64,000 bases of DNA from Candidatus Thorarchaeota archaeon (lineage in GTDB: Archaea > Asgardarchaeota > Thorarchaeia > Thorarchaeales > Thorarchaeaceae), in the NCBI GenBank assembly GCA_020348985.1, contig CP070761.1:1048921-1112920 (forward strand). Direction: 5' to 3'. Positions 8,845 to 17,807 of this stretch are shown here, one piece after another. Position numbers and translations under genes: made by a program. The notes beneath the pieces were generated by a model that saw only the letters and a program-made list of their open reading frames with translations, did not search any database and was not told where the DNA came from. Each line of letters begins with the position of its first letter. Positions within the stretch are counted from its first letter, which is position 1.

Positions 8845-8942
8845 ACGACTTTGCCTCCGCGCCTTGTGGTGCAAAGAGGCTTATCATAGTCTTAATAATC
8901 CAATGCTTTGCACCAGAAACCAGGACGAATCCTCTTGCGTCT

Positions 8943-10034
8943 ATGGTGGGAAATATGCGTACTTGGCGCAAATCCAGATTGGTATTCTTGCTTCTCCTGG
9001 TATTCTCGATGATAGTGTCTGGTGGAGTCTCGGTCACAGAAGGCAGAATGCAGACAGGAATCAGCATTGCTGTCACGATAGCACCACTTGAAGGAATTGT
9101 GAGAAGTGTTGGAGGTGCCAATATTGAAACTACAGTGCTTCTCACTGAAGGAGTCGAGCCCCACGCATTCAGTGTTGATCCGAGTGTCATATCCGCAGCG
9201 CAGGATGCCGATTTGCTGGTCCTGACCGGACACTTTCACTGGGAGGAAGACCTGATCGAGGCAGTTTCTACCGCATTCATAACGATGGACGATGAACGTG
9301 CATTGGCGAGCTATGAGGAATATGGCGCCGCATTATCAGAAATGCCCGGAAGTCGTGAAGCAGAAGCTACACCAAGTCAACATAATCATGAAGAAGGTAA
9401 TCCTCATTCTTGGTGGCTACTTCCAAGGAATGCAATAGCTGTAGCAAATACAACTCGCGTTGCTCTAAACACATTGAATGGTTCATTATCCGACTTCTGG
9501 ACCGCTAATTTCAATGAGTTTGTTGCTGAGATAGACTCACTACAGAGTCTAGTTGAATCACAAGATGAGGTCTACGGTTTCTCAGATATGCATGCTATCG
9601 TTGTGTTCCCTGCAGAGGCTTACGTCGCCGAGGCATTTGGAATCGAAGTTGAGGCAGTGCTCATGGAGGGGGGTCTCACTATATCAGGTGGAGAGCTGCT
9701 CCAGGTTCAAGAAACACTCCGAAATGGTTCTGTGCAGTTGATCTTAGGCTCTGATGTTGCAAGACTGCAAGCGGGCGGAGAATTCGCAGAGCAGCTGGTT
9801 CAGGACTACGGAGGCACTCTAATCTGGTGGAGAGCAGTGTTCTTCTCTGGTCTCAATGACTATCTTTCACTGATGACCTACAACTTAGGAGCTCTTACAT
9901 CAGGTCTTGATGATCGAGGTTCCAATGAATATGATTCCTCGCTGATTCTGCTCTTTGGCGGACTGGCCGGTGTTCTAGGTATCATTGTGCTTGTTGAGAC
10001 TATTTTGCTAGTACGGAGATCGCGATCGGACTAG
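8943..10034 (+). CDS. Membrane-anchored metal-binding lipoprotein-like protein (ZnuA family)
   Basis: Solute-binding protein of the ZnuA/TroA family with an N-terminal signal segment (about 12-32) and a C-terminal transmembrane helix (about 335-355) followed by RRSRSD, so it is anchored outside the membrane. Three metal-binding histidines are recognisable: GVEPHAF (about 74), NPHSWW (about 155) and SDMHAIV (about 217). The fourth acidic ligand, normally in an LDPL-like segment, is not evident where IWWRAVFF stands. A small HNH loop precedes NPHSWW. An internal ATG at 8955 is an alternative start. It is divergent from the ABC genes. Confidence 0.85.
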   Translation: MVGNMRTWRKSRLVFLLLLVFSMIVSGGVSVTEGRMQTGISIAVTIAPLEGIVRSVGGANIETTVLLTEGVEPHAFSVDPSVISAAQDADLLVLTGHFHWEEDLIEAVSTAFITMDDERALASYEEYGAALSEMPGSREAEATPSQHNHEEGNPHSWWLLPRNAIAVANTTRVALNTLNGSLSDFWTANFNEFVAEIDSLQSLVESQDEVYGFSDMHAIVVFPAEAYVAEAFGIEVEAVLMEGGLTISGGELLQVQETLRNGSVQLILGSDVARLQAGGEFAEQLVQDYGGTLIWWRAVFFSGLNDYLSLMTYNLGALTSGLDDRGSNEYDSSLILLFGGLAGVLGIIVLVETILLVRRSRSD

Positions 10035-10046
10035 TCTGAAGTAACA

Positions 10047-10367
10047 CTATCTTTCAATCTTGGTTCCAAGACGTAAATTGTACACTTCAAATTCCAGATC
10101 TGCCAATTCATCTTGAAGAACTCGATACCTCTCATCGAATTCGGATTGGCCGATAGTTCCCGACTTCTTCTCAATCACAAGGGCCTTGAGCGCTTTCTGG
10201 CGTTCTTTGATCTGCTTCTTGAGCTGCTCCCATTTGCCTTTATTCTCAGAAACCGCTGCATCCCAACTTCGACTTGATGTTTCGTCTTGGTCTAGCTTGT
10301 CCACAACTTCGTCAAGTGATTCCTTAATACGTTCGGGATCAACATCGCGCTCTTTCTCTTCACTCAT
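10047..10367 (-). CDS. Small coiled-coil protein of unknown function
   Basis: A charged, soluble protein of about 106 residues. The first third is acidic and predicted helical (DPERIKESLDEVVDKLDQ). The remainder is a lysine- and glutamate-rich coiled coil (KWEQLKKQIKERQKALKAL). The stretch GTIGQSEFDERYRVLQDEL resembles the short SHOCT-like or linker motifs of archaeal coiled-coil proteins. I chose the ATG at 10365-10367; a GTG lies three codons upstream. A TATA-like ATATAA lies about 35 bases upstream. Function is not known. Confidence 0.6.
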   Translation of the reverse strand: MSEEKERDVDPERIKESLDEVVDKLDQDETSSRSWDAAVSENKGKWEQLKKQIKERQKALKALVIEKKSGTIGQSEFDERYRVLQDELADLEFEVYNLRLGTKIER

Positions 10368-10432
10368 GAAGCTCACATCCTACTGATTCCTGAGTCAGGT
10401 TATATGCATTGAGTTAGCACAGACAGTTGTAG

Positions 10433-11365
10433 CTAGATCAGAATGAGAATGAGCGGGATGAATGGCACAAGGGGAAGAATTAGCAGAGTGCCAACGGTCA
10501 CGATTGTTGCAGCTGCTTCCACATCCAAGCGGAATCCGCCAGCGAAGATGACAGTTAAAACAGCTGGAGGCATCATCGCTTCAAGAAGAAGGACATCAAG
10601 CGTTGTTCCTGAGATTGCTACTAGCTGTAGCAACAACAGAGTGACTATTGGTACTGCGACTTGTCTTATGGAGAATACCTGAAGGGCTAACCGCAAGTCA
10701 CTGATTGCGAATCTAGAACCAAGTCCAAGGCCGACCACAAAGAGAGCCAAGTAGGTAGTTGCCAGGCCATTGAATGACAGTATTGGTGCAATAACTCCAG
10801 GGATGGTAAGCCCAAGAGGAAAGATGACAAGAGCCAAGATGACGGACAAGAATGGAGGCGAGACTATTGTCTTCCTGGCAATTGGAATGATGCCATCATC
10901 TGAGCTTCCGTACGCAGAACCCAAGAAGGACCCTAGCGTTGCAAGTAGAATCATCTGTGTTATCGAAAAGAATGCAACAATAGGTACACCACTTTCGCCA
11001 ATGAACATCAGAATGAGTGGCAACGGCAAGAAGAGCGCATTGTTGAATGTCACACAAAGAAGCAGTGTCCCCGTTGTCTTATCGTCCAGCGTGCTTCTCT
11101 TCAGCCAAACCCACATCAGGGCGAATCCACTCAGGTGAACGAAAAGGGCAATCACAATCACTGAGGGTGTTTCAGCGATTGATTGTGTCGATGCAGATAG
11201 GACTGTCTGAAAGATTAGTAGCGGAACCATGATGTTGAAAATCAGACTCGTGATGTACTTGTTCAGAGAGTCAGCGCCTTGATATGCTCTGGAAGTAACG
11301 TATCCTAGGACTATGACGACGTAGAACAATCCTATGCTCATTAGTAGCTCATTCGGCGTCTGCAT
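10433..11365 (-). CDS. AEC-family transporter (auxin efflux carrier fold)
   Basis: About ten membrane helices arranged as two five-helix repeats, with the VTFNNALFLPLPLILMFIG segment characteristic of this family and AMMPPAVLTVIFAGGF near the end. Bacterial and archaeal AEC proteins export or import organic acids such as malate; the substrate here cannot be read from sequence. The start is uncertain: a GTG at 11377 and the ATG at 11363-11365 are both possible. It is divergent from the next gene, with about 130 bases between. Confidence 0.82.
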   Translation of the reverse strand: MQTPNELLMSIGLFYVVIVLGYVTSRAYQGADSLNKYITSLIFNIMVPLLIFQTVLSASTQSIAETPSVIVIALFVHLSGFALMWVWLKRSTLDDKTTGTLLLCVTFNNALFLPLPLILMFIGESGVPIVAFFSITQMILLATLGSFLGSAYGSSDDGIIPIARKTIVSPPFLSVILALVIFPLGLTIPGVIAPILSFNGLATTYLALFVVGLGLGSRFAISDLRLALQVFSIRQVAVPIVTLLLLQLVAISGTTLDVLLLEAMMPPAVLTVIFAGGFRLDVEAAATIVTVGTLLILPLVPFIPLILILI

Positions 11366-11496
11366 TGGGACATCCACGGCTTCCTGAGAGGCACCCCCGT
11401 ATGAACCTGACGGATGGCATCTATTCCGTATGATTTATCTATAGTTAATCTGTCTTGTCGTTTTGGGAGAATACGTTGTCTGTACAAGAAGAGAGA

Positions 11497-12582
11497 ATGC
11501 CAACGACTGAACCTACTAGTCAATCTGACAACGAATCGCATTCTCAAAGGGCATACTACGCATGGATTGGCGCAATTCTCTTTGCGATTGGGTTCACGGT
11601 TTTAATATCCGGATTAAGTCCAAGTCTGGGCCGCTTTCCACACCTTCCTGATCAAGGTCCCGAATGGTACTATTGGAAGCTGCCAACTGGAATTCCTCTT
11701 GACCAGGTGATTGTCTGGACCTTCTACCTGGTACACCAATTCGCTCTTTGGGGAGCCATCTATTGGGCCCAGAAGAATCTCAAAGATGTCATTGTACGAA
11801 GAAACAGTGGACTGACTCGCTACAACTATGCAGCATTCAGCATCAACACTATCTTCATTGCTCTTCATCTAGTTCAGACTCACATCTGGTATGATGGGCT
11901 TGCACAGACTGTGCCGATTTGGACAAGCCAGGGTTCAGTAATCGTCATGTTGGTTTTCATCCTGATAATAGAGCATCCACGGAGAGGGCTGTTCCTGGGG
12001 AGAAAGATTAACAGGCCTATCAGTGCTCAAGTCTCTGGATTCTTCAGAAGAAACCACTCCTACGTATTCTCCTGGGCAGTGGTATACACATTCTGGTTCC
12101 ATCCAATGGATGGTGATGCACAGCTTCTTTCTGGATTCTTCTACATGTTCTTGCTCTTTACCCAGATCAATCTGGCATATACCAAGATCCATCTCGACCG
12201 AAGATGGATAATCTCGTTGGAGAGCTTCGTTGCAGTACATGCCCTCGTTGTGGCCTACTTCAACACTGTAGTCCACGGAAGCCCTGACATGTGGCCAATG
12301 TTCCTCAGCGGTTTCGTGTTTATGTTTGTGTTCACATACATCTATGCTCTTGACGTGAAGAGAGAGGTGTACGCGGCAGTGACAATCCTTTACATTCTCT
12401 TCATTACTTGGATCTACCTGCCTGCACCGTTCGGGTATGGAAGGTCTCTGTTGAATCTATTTCGCCTGGAGATGTTATGGATTCCAATAATCCTGTATGG
12501 TCTCGCTATCGTCATAGCAGGTGCTACCTCTCTATACATCAAGAGGGTCAAACCGAGTACTCAACCAGAGAATGGCAATTAA
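11497..12582 (+). CDS. Polytopic membrane protein with conserved-looking histidines, unknown
   Basis: A protein of 361 residues with about ten hydrophobic segments. Histidines cluster near membrane boundaries: YLVHQFALWG, ALHLVQTHIWYDGL, WFHPMDGD, VAVHALVVAY and NTVVHGSPDM. Such placement could bind heme or a metal, but no known family motif is recognised. I chose ATG 11497 because a purine-rich AGAAGAGAGA precedes it; a TTG at 11455 would add 14 residues. It is a single gene between the divergent AEC transporter and the HdrA operon. Confidence 0.6.
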   Translation: MPTTEPTSQSDNESHSQRAYYAWIGAILFAIGFTVLISGLSPSLGRFPHLPDQGPEWYYWKLPTGIPLDQVIVWTFYLVHQFALWGAIYWAQKNLKDVIVRRNSGLTRYNYAAFSINTIFIALHLVQTHIWYDGLAQTVPIWTSQGSVIVMLVFILIIEHPRRGLFLGRKINRPISAQVSGFFRRNHSYVFSWAVVYTFWFHPMDGDAQLLSGFFYMFLLFTQINLAYTKIHLDRRWIISLESFVAVHALVVAYFNTVVHGSPDMWPMFLSGFVFMFVFTYIYALDVKREVYAAVTILYILFITWIYLPAPFGYGRSLLNLFRLEMLWIPIILYGLAIVIAGATSLYIKRVKPSTQPENGN

Positions 12583-12704
12583 GAAATTCGCATTGTCAAA
12601 GCACTCTTGATCTTTGGAGAGAGGCTCCGCCGTGTCTATGTCAGAAGAATTATAATGCAAACTAGGATGTGGCCAATGTTACTGCTATAGTCGGAGAGAC
12701 GGTG

Positions 12705-15700
12705 ATGGTCAGCGAGGCTGCTCAGAAACGAGAGCTCGATATGAAGCCTACAGACGTAGTCGTAATAGGCGCGGGAATGGCAGGTATCAACGCTGCAATT
12801 GATCTGGCTGAGGGTGGGCATCATGCTCACTTGATTGAAAGATCCGTTAACATTGGTGGAAACTACATTCGTGTTTACAAGATATTCCCAATGCTTGAGT
12901 GTAGCGCATGCGTGATGACCCCTTTGACTTCGTATGTAGGCAAGCATCCCAATATCACAATTCACGCCCTCACCGAAGTGGAGAAGGTCACCGGAGGAAA
13001 AGGCAACTTCTCAGTTCAAGTGAGAAAGAAGGCTCGATATGTCGATGAATCAAAGTGCACCGGATGTGGTCTGTGCGTACGATCGTGTCCCGTAGAAGTT
13101 CCGAATGAATTCGATGGCGGTTTATCACTTAGGAAGGCAATCTACTTCAATTTCCCACAGCAGATTCCTTTGATAGCATGCATAGACCGGGATGCCTGCA
13201 TAGGTTGTGGAACATGCGCAGGAGTATGCCCACAGGATTGCATCATTTATGATGATGAGGACAGAGTGTACGATATTCAGGCAGGGTCAATTGTCGTGGC
13301 GACAGGCTTCGAGGAATACGAGCCTGTAGATTACGCCGAATACGGTTATGGAATATTCCCAAACGTTGTTACTTCTCTACAGTTCGACCGCCAGAGCCAT
13401 CCTACTGGACCTACCGACTCGCATATGGTACGCCCTTCCGATGGGAAGGAGCCGGAGAAAATCCTGTTCATCAACTGTGTTGGAAGTAGAGATGTTAGAG
13501 AGAACATAGAAGGGTACAGTGAACACTGCAATAGGGTGTGTTGCTCTTTCGGACTCAAACTAGCACAAGTAACCAGGATGCATTATCCCGCAGACCACTG
13601 CGACATCATCTACACGTACATGGATATGAGAACTGCTGGAAAGGCACTAGAGGAATTCCTTTGGGATTCTGAGAAGAATCAGGACATAGACTTCATTCGA
13701 GGGCGAGTTGCGGAGGTGTCGGAAGATCCTGACACACACGACCTTTCAGTCAAAATAGAAGATACTGAGACTGGAGAAATCACTGAGATAGAAGAAATCT
13801 CGATGGTCGTCCTCAACGCCAGCTTTAGACCAAGCCGTGGCACCGAAGATTTGGCAAAGATACTGAAGATTGACATGGATGATTCAGGATACATCAGAGA
13901 AAATCACCCTAACGCATCCGCATTGGAAACCACTAGAGCGGGAATCTTTGTTGCGGGGTGCGCACATGGACCAAAGGATGGAACTGATACTGTAAATGAA
14001 GGAAAGGGCGCCGCTTTGGCTGCGCATTCAATTCTTCCGGTTCCAATACCACCGATTCCAGAAGAGATTCCACCCGCAGAGATCAGCGATGAGCCAAGGG
14101 TTGGAGTCTTCATTTGCCACTGTGGTGGCATAATAGGGAATGAGATTGATTCCCCGGGCCTGGCTCAGTGGGCTTCGGAACTCCCCAATGTTGTGTATAG
14201 CACTGACTACATCTTCATGTGCAGTGACCCAGGTCAGGAGCTAGTGGCTGAGGCAATCAGAGAACACAAACTGAATCGAGTCGTAGTGGGTTCATGTTCA
14301 CCATTGCAGCATGAAGAGACCTTCCGTAGAGCACTAGAAAGTGCGGGATTGTCAAGGTACTATTTCGTTGGACCAGCTGGACTGCGAGAGCATCTAGCAT
14401 TGGTTCACGCTGATGCATCACAAGAGGAGAGACAAAAGAAGGCACAAGACCTGATACGCAGTTCAGTGGCTAAAGCTGTCAACAGTGAGATAATACCGAC
14501 TGAGTCTGTAGAGGTCACACGGACTGTAATGGTCGTTGGTGGGGGAGTCTCAGGTATGACAGCTGCCCTTGATATCTCGAAGAAGGGTTTTGACGTTATC
14601 TTGGTGGAGAAGCTAGACAAGCTTGGTGGTAGGCTGAATGAACTCCATAATCTGTTCCCACAGATGAAGAGTGCAGGAGAGATTGTGGATGAAATTGTCG
14701 CCCGCGTTAATAGTGACAAGCGAATCACCGTGCTTCTCAACTCGAAGATCGTTGCGAGAGACGGGTCCTATGGAAATTACGAGATTTCGATAGAGAATAC
14801 CAAGACGGGCGAAACCGGGACGCACACAGTAGGTTCGATGGTGATTACAGTAGGCACCGACACTTACGAGCCAAGAGATGGTGAGTACGGCTATGGAGAA
14901 ATCCCTGCAGTTATCACTTCACTTGAACTGGAGCGAAAGCTCAGAAACGGCGAACTAAAGAAACCACCGAAGAATCCTGTCTTCATACACTGCGTAGGGT
15001 CAAGACAGAATCCGGGAGAAGGCAACAGATACTGCTCCAGAGTCTGCTGTTCTGCAATCATGACAATGCAACATGAGCTGAAGGAGATGTTCCCCGACAT
15101 CAGGGTGTTCTCGGCATACAAAGAACACATTCGCCCTTACGCAAATGGGATGGAAGAAATGTGGCGCGAGAACAGACAGAATGGCATCTCCTATCTGAGG
15201 TGGGTGAGAGAGAATCCAGTCACCGTGGAGAAGGCAGCGGAAAGTGATGAAGCGATTGTCACTGTATATGACACTCTTTCCCAGGAAACATTGAGAATCA
15301 GGTCAAACATGGTGGTTCTTGCCACGGGCCTTGAAGCACCGAAAGATGTGGACGAGTTAGTAAAGGCAATGGGCATAAACCGAGGACAAGATGGTTTCCT
15401 TGCTGAGATGCACATGAAGTATCGACCGGTGGATACGACGGTGCCGGGAGTTTTCGTAGGTGTTACCTATGCCAAGAACATGTCAGATTCCGTAAACCAA
15501 GCACGTGCAGCTGCAAGTGCCGCCACGATACCCTTGAATCTAGGAACTGTCAATATTGAACTGGAATGTGCAGAGGTAGACCAAGATCTTTGTGTCGGTT
15601 GCGACCTGTGCCACTATTCTGAAATATGCCCCTATGATGCAATCAGTATGATTGAAGTCTCTCCAGGCGTAAAGAAGAGCGTAACAGATGAAATGCGGTG

Positions 15701-15809
15701 TGAGGGTTGTGGAGCCTGTTGTGCAATCTGTCCGACTGGCGCCAGGGACCTCCGCTGGTGGAGAGAAAAGAGCCTCATTGATGAGATAGAGGAAATGCTG
15801 CAAGAGTAG
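12705..15809 (+). CDS. Tandem HdrA-like flavoprotein iron-sulfur subunit
   Basis: Two HdrA-like units in one chain of 1034 residues. Order: FAD-binding Rossmann motif (VIGAGMAG, about 17) with the ECSACVM cysteine pair, a first two-cluster ferredoxin (CTGCGLCVRSCP about 118 and CIGCGTCAGVCP about 164), an HdrA N-terminal-type domain (GVFICHCGG, about 466), a second Rossmann motif (VVGGGVSGM, about 610) and a C-terminal two-cluster ferredoxin (about 961 and 998). HdrA is the flavin hub of electron bifurcation. ATG 12705 has GGAG upstream; a GTG at 12669 is an alternative. It is followed by a DUF2096 gene and has no HdrBC of its own on this strand. Confidence 0.9.
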   Translation: MVSEAAQKRELDMKPTDVVVIGAGMAGINAAIDLAEGGHHAHLIERSVNIGGNYIRVYKIFPMLECSACVMTPLTSYVGKHPNITIHALTEVEKVTGGKGNFSVQVRKKARYVDESKCTGCGLCVRSCPVEVPNEFDGGLSLRKAIYFNFPQQIPLIACIDRDACIGCGTCAGVCPQDCIIYDDEDRVYDIQAGSIVVATGFEEYEPVDYAEYGYGIFPNVVTSLQFDRQSHPTGPTDSHMVRPSDGKEPEKILFINCVGSRDVRENIEGYSEHCNRVCCSFGLKLAQVTRMHYPADHCDIIYTYMDMRTAGKALEEFLWDSEKNQDIDFIRGRVAEVSEDPDTHDLSVKIEDTETGEITEIEEISMVVLNASFRPSRGTEDLAKILKIDMDDSGYIRENHPNASALETTRAGIFVAGCAHGPKDGTDTVNEGKGAALAAHSILPVPIPPIPEEIPPAEISDEPRVGVFICHCGGIIGNEIDSPGLAQWASELPNVVYSTDYIFMCSDPGQELVAEAIREHKLNRVVVGSCSPLQHEETFRRALESAGLSRYYFVGPAGLREHLALVHADASQEERQKKAQDLIRSSVAKAVNSEIIPTESVEVTRTVMVVGGGVSGMTAALDISKKGFDVILVEKLDKLGGRLNELHNLFPQMKSAGEIVDEIVARVNSDKRITVLLNSKIVARDGSYGNYEISIENTKTGETGTHTVGSMVITVGTDTYEPRDGEYGYGEIPAVITSLELERKLRNGELKKPPKNPVFIHCVGSRQNPGEGNRYCSRVCCSAIMTMQHELKEMFPDIRVFSAYKEHIRPYANGMEEMWRENRQNGISYLRWVRENPVTVEKAAESDEAIVTVYDTLSQETLRIRSNMVVLATGLEAPKDVDELVKAMGINRGQDGFLAEMHMKYRPVDTTVPGVFVGVTYAKNMSDSVNQARAAASAATIPLNLGTVNIELECAEVDQDLCVGCDLCHYSEICPYDAISMIEVSPGVKKSVTDEMRCEGCGACCAICPTGARDLRWWREKSLIDEIEEMLQE

Positions 15810-15822
15810 GTGCATTGCTTTG

Positions 15823-16383
15823 GTGTCAATTGAGGGGCTCTACGCGGCCTGGCAGGTCCTCAACGACCTGCTCGGTGAATTACGAGAGAAGGATGTCTTC
15901 ATACCAAATATGACCTATGCGGATCTGCGAAACTCGAAAATGGTTCTAGAATACCTACGGTCGTTTGAGGAAGATATTCAACCTTCGGATCCAGACCAGC
16001 GCCTATGGACAGAAATGGAAACGAAGATGCACAGTCTTCGAGAGACCTTGATGGTGTGGGCAGAAGAGAAGGATGGCGAAGACTACCGTCAGAGTTGGGA
16101 AGAACGGTTCAAGAAGGCCCTACACGAAAAAACCTCAACGGCTCCTGTGGAACACAAGGTTGCAATCTCAGACATTCCTCGGGAGAAAGACGTTGGTTTC
16201 TTTAGAATTCGACTCCCCGAAGAGACACCTGTGGAGATTGTTTCTGAGATAGCTGAAGAATGTGGAGTGTTGATATCTCTCGATGGGGAGCGGCATCTTC
16301 AGGTCAGCGGAAAAAGGGATTGTGTCCGGGACGCAATGAAGAAGCTGGGCGAAGCTTTCTATGGCCAGAGCAAGCTCACATGA
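15823..16383 (+). CDS. DUF2096-like protein
   Basis: About 186 residues. The N-terminal half is helical and acidic (SIEGLYAAWQVLNDLLGEL), resembling DUF2096, a family known mainly from methanogens. The C-terminal part (about 125-180) looks like a small alpha/beta domain (FFRIRLPEETPVEIVSEIA, then HLQVSGKRDCVRDAMKKLG). It starts 14 bases after the HdrA-like gene at GTG 15823 (a TTG immediately before is possible) and is probably in the same transcript. It ends 27 bases before the convergent HdrB gene. Function is unknown; the linkage hints at an accessory role in Hdr assembly or regulation. Confidence 0.62.
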   Translation: MSIEGLYAAWQVLNDLLGELREKDVFIPNMTYADLRNSKMVLEYLRSFEEDIQPSDPDQRLWTEMETKMHSLRETLMVWAEEKDGEDYRQSWEERFKKALHEKTSTAPVEHKVAISDIPREKDVGFFRIRLPEETPVEIVSEIAEECGVLISLDGERHLQVSGKRDCVRDAMKKLGEAFYGQSKLT

Positions 16384-16409
16384 CGAATAACTCAGAAATC
16401 ACATTCAGG

Positions 16410-17285
16410 CTAGATACCAAGAATCTCAGATATTGGGTCAAGCGACACACGATTCATTTCAAATCCAAGGCGTTCTGGGTCCAGACCCATTGCCGCGCCA
16501 AGAACTTGAGTCACAAACAGCGCGGGCAGCTCAAGCGATTGACCTGAATCGTCGGTGAGTCCCAAGATCTGTACATCAAACTGTGTGTGACATGCTGGGC
16601 AGTTTGTCACAACACAGTTGGCGTCGAATTTCTTTGCGTCAGCCATCTTCTCCCTGATGATGCTTGTTGCGACATCCTCGTTCGAGATGAGCAAGGGCGA
16701 ACCACAGCATCTCAGTTTTAGGCTCCAAGGAACGCTTTTGGCTCCTGTTAGTTCGATTAGCTCGTCAACCTTTCTTGGGAGCTCAGGATCATCAAATCCT
16801 GCGACTTTGCTCGGACGAAGCAGATGGCATCCCGGATGGAAGGCAACTCTAAGTCCATCTAATGGACGCTCGATCTTCGTGCTTATCTTGTCTTTCATTT
16901 CATAGAGGACTTCTACGAAGTGACGAATGTTGGTCTTTCCAGTGTATTCCAGGTCCAATGTTGACAATATCTTGTTCATCGCTTTCCGAAGAGGCTCGTT
17001 CTCATGTAGTACGTGGTCTACATCTTTCAGAGAGCCGAAACACCCGTTACATGGTGTGACTATGTCGTGGCCTCTCTTCTCAGCCAGCGCAATGTTTCTG
17101 CCAGATGTTGTGACCCAGCTTGGCTCATCTATTGACTTGAGAACAATCGTTCCGCAACAAGATGCGCCCTCAAAGTCAATGAGCTTCACACCTAGAGATT
17201 CCGCAACAACCCTCATGCTACTCTCGTAGTTGTTGAATCGATTTGGAATGGCACAGCCCAAGAAGACTTCGTAACTCTGAGTCAT
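16410..17285 (-). CDS. Heterodisulfide reductase subunit B-like protein
   Basis: Two complete CCG domains: FLGC, GASCCG and PCNGC form the first; FHPGC, RCCGSP and NCPAC form the second. In methanogen HdrB these cysteines hold two noncubane [4Fe-4S] clusters that reduce the CoM-S-S-CoB disulfide. The physiological acceptor here may be another disulfide or thiol. The ATG overlaps the hdrC stop codon and has GGAGG upstream. Gene order hdrA-hdrC-hdrB on the minus strand shows one operon. Confidence 0.92.
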   Translation of the reverse strand: MTQSYEVFLGCAIPNRFNNYESSMRVVAESLGVKLIDFEGASCCGTIVLKSIDEPSWVTTSGRNIALAEKRGHDIVTPCNGCFGSLKDVDHVLHENEPLRKAMNKILSTLDLEYTGKTNIRHFVEVLYEMKDKISTKIERPLDGLRVAFHPGCHLLRPSKVAGFDDPELPRKVDELIELTGAKSVPWSLKLRCCGSPLLISNEDVATSIIREKMADAKKFDANCVVTNCPACHTQFDVQILGLTDDSGQSLELPALFVTQVLGAAMGLDPERLGFEMNRVSLDPISEILGI

Positions 17286-17804
17286 CTATTTCCCCTCCTG
17301 AAGCTTCAGAAGCCCTGTCTTCTTGAACATCTTCTTTGTATCCTCTACATTCAACTCTGGAACATCGTCAAGTCCCAGATCTTCTCGCTCCCATTCAGTC
17401 GGAGGGTAGAGCCTGCCAGTGTCGTACAAGGACTGTGCAGCTGCAATGTAGCCGAGAGGTGCAATTCCCTTCTTGTAGGCCATGTTCTTCAGACCAAAGA
17501 GAATGTCAGTTATCTCAATGGTTTGAGGACACCTCTCTTGGCAAGTGTAGCAAGTCGTGCATAGCCAGATCATGTCGGTCTGAAGGACTTCTTCAAGTCC
17601 AAAGAGCAACATGCGCATGACTTCATGAATTTGGATGTTTACCTTGTCGCTTACTGGGCAGCCTGCACTACACTTGGAGCATTGGAAACACGAGGTCAGG
17701 AGTTGGCCTCCGAGTATCTTGGTTATCTTCTTTGTAAACTCGGGGTCGAGGGTCTCAAACTTGGCTCCGTCGAATGTCTTGAACTGGCCCCAGGATTCTG
17801 TCAC
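17286..17804 (-). CDS. Heterodisulfide reductase subunit C-like protein
   Basis: Two [4Fe-4S] motifs, SCFQCSKCSAGCP (about 39) and LCTTCYTCQERCP (about 81), in a 172-residue soluble protein. HdrC wires electrons from HdrA to HdrB. The start is GTG at 17802-17804, three bases after the upstream hdrA stop, with GGAGG before it. The C-terminal segment FKKTGLLKL is common in this family. It forms an operon with the HdrA-MvhD fusion gene upstream and hdrB downstream. Confidence 0.92.
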   Translation of the reverse strand: MTESWGQFKTFDGAKFETLDPEFTKKITKILGGQLLTSCFQCSKCSAGCPVSDKVNIQIHEVMRMLLFGLEEVLQTDMIWLCTTCYTCQERCPQTIEITDILFGLKNMAYKKGIAPLGYIAAAQSLYDTGRLYPPTEWEREDLGLDDVPELNVEDTKKMFKKTGLLKLQEGK

Positions 17805-17807
17805 GAT

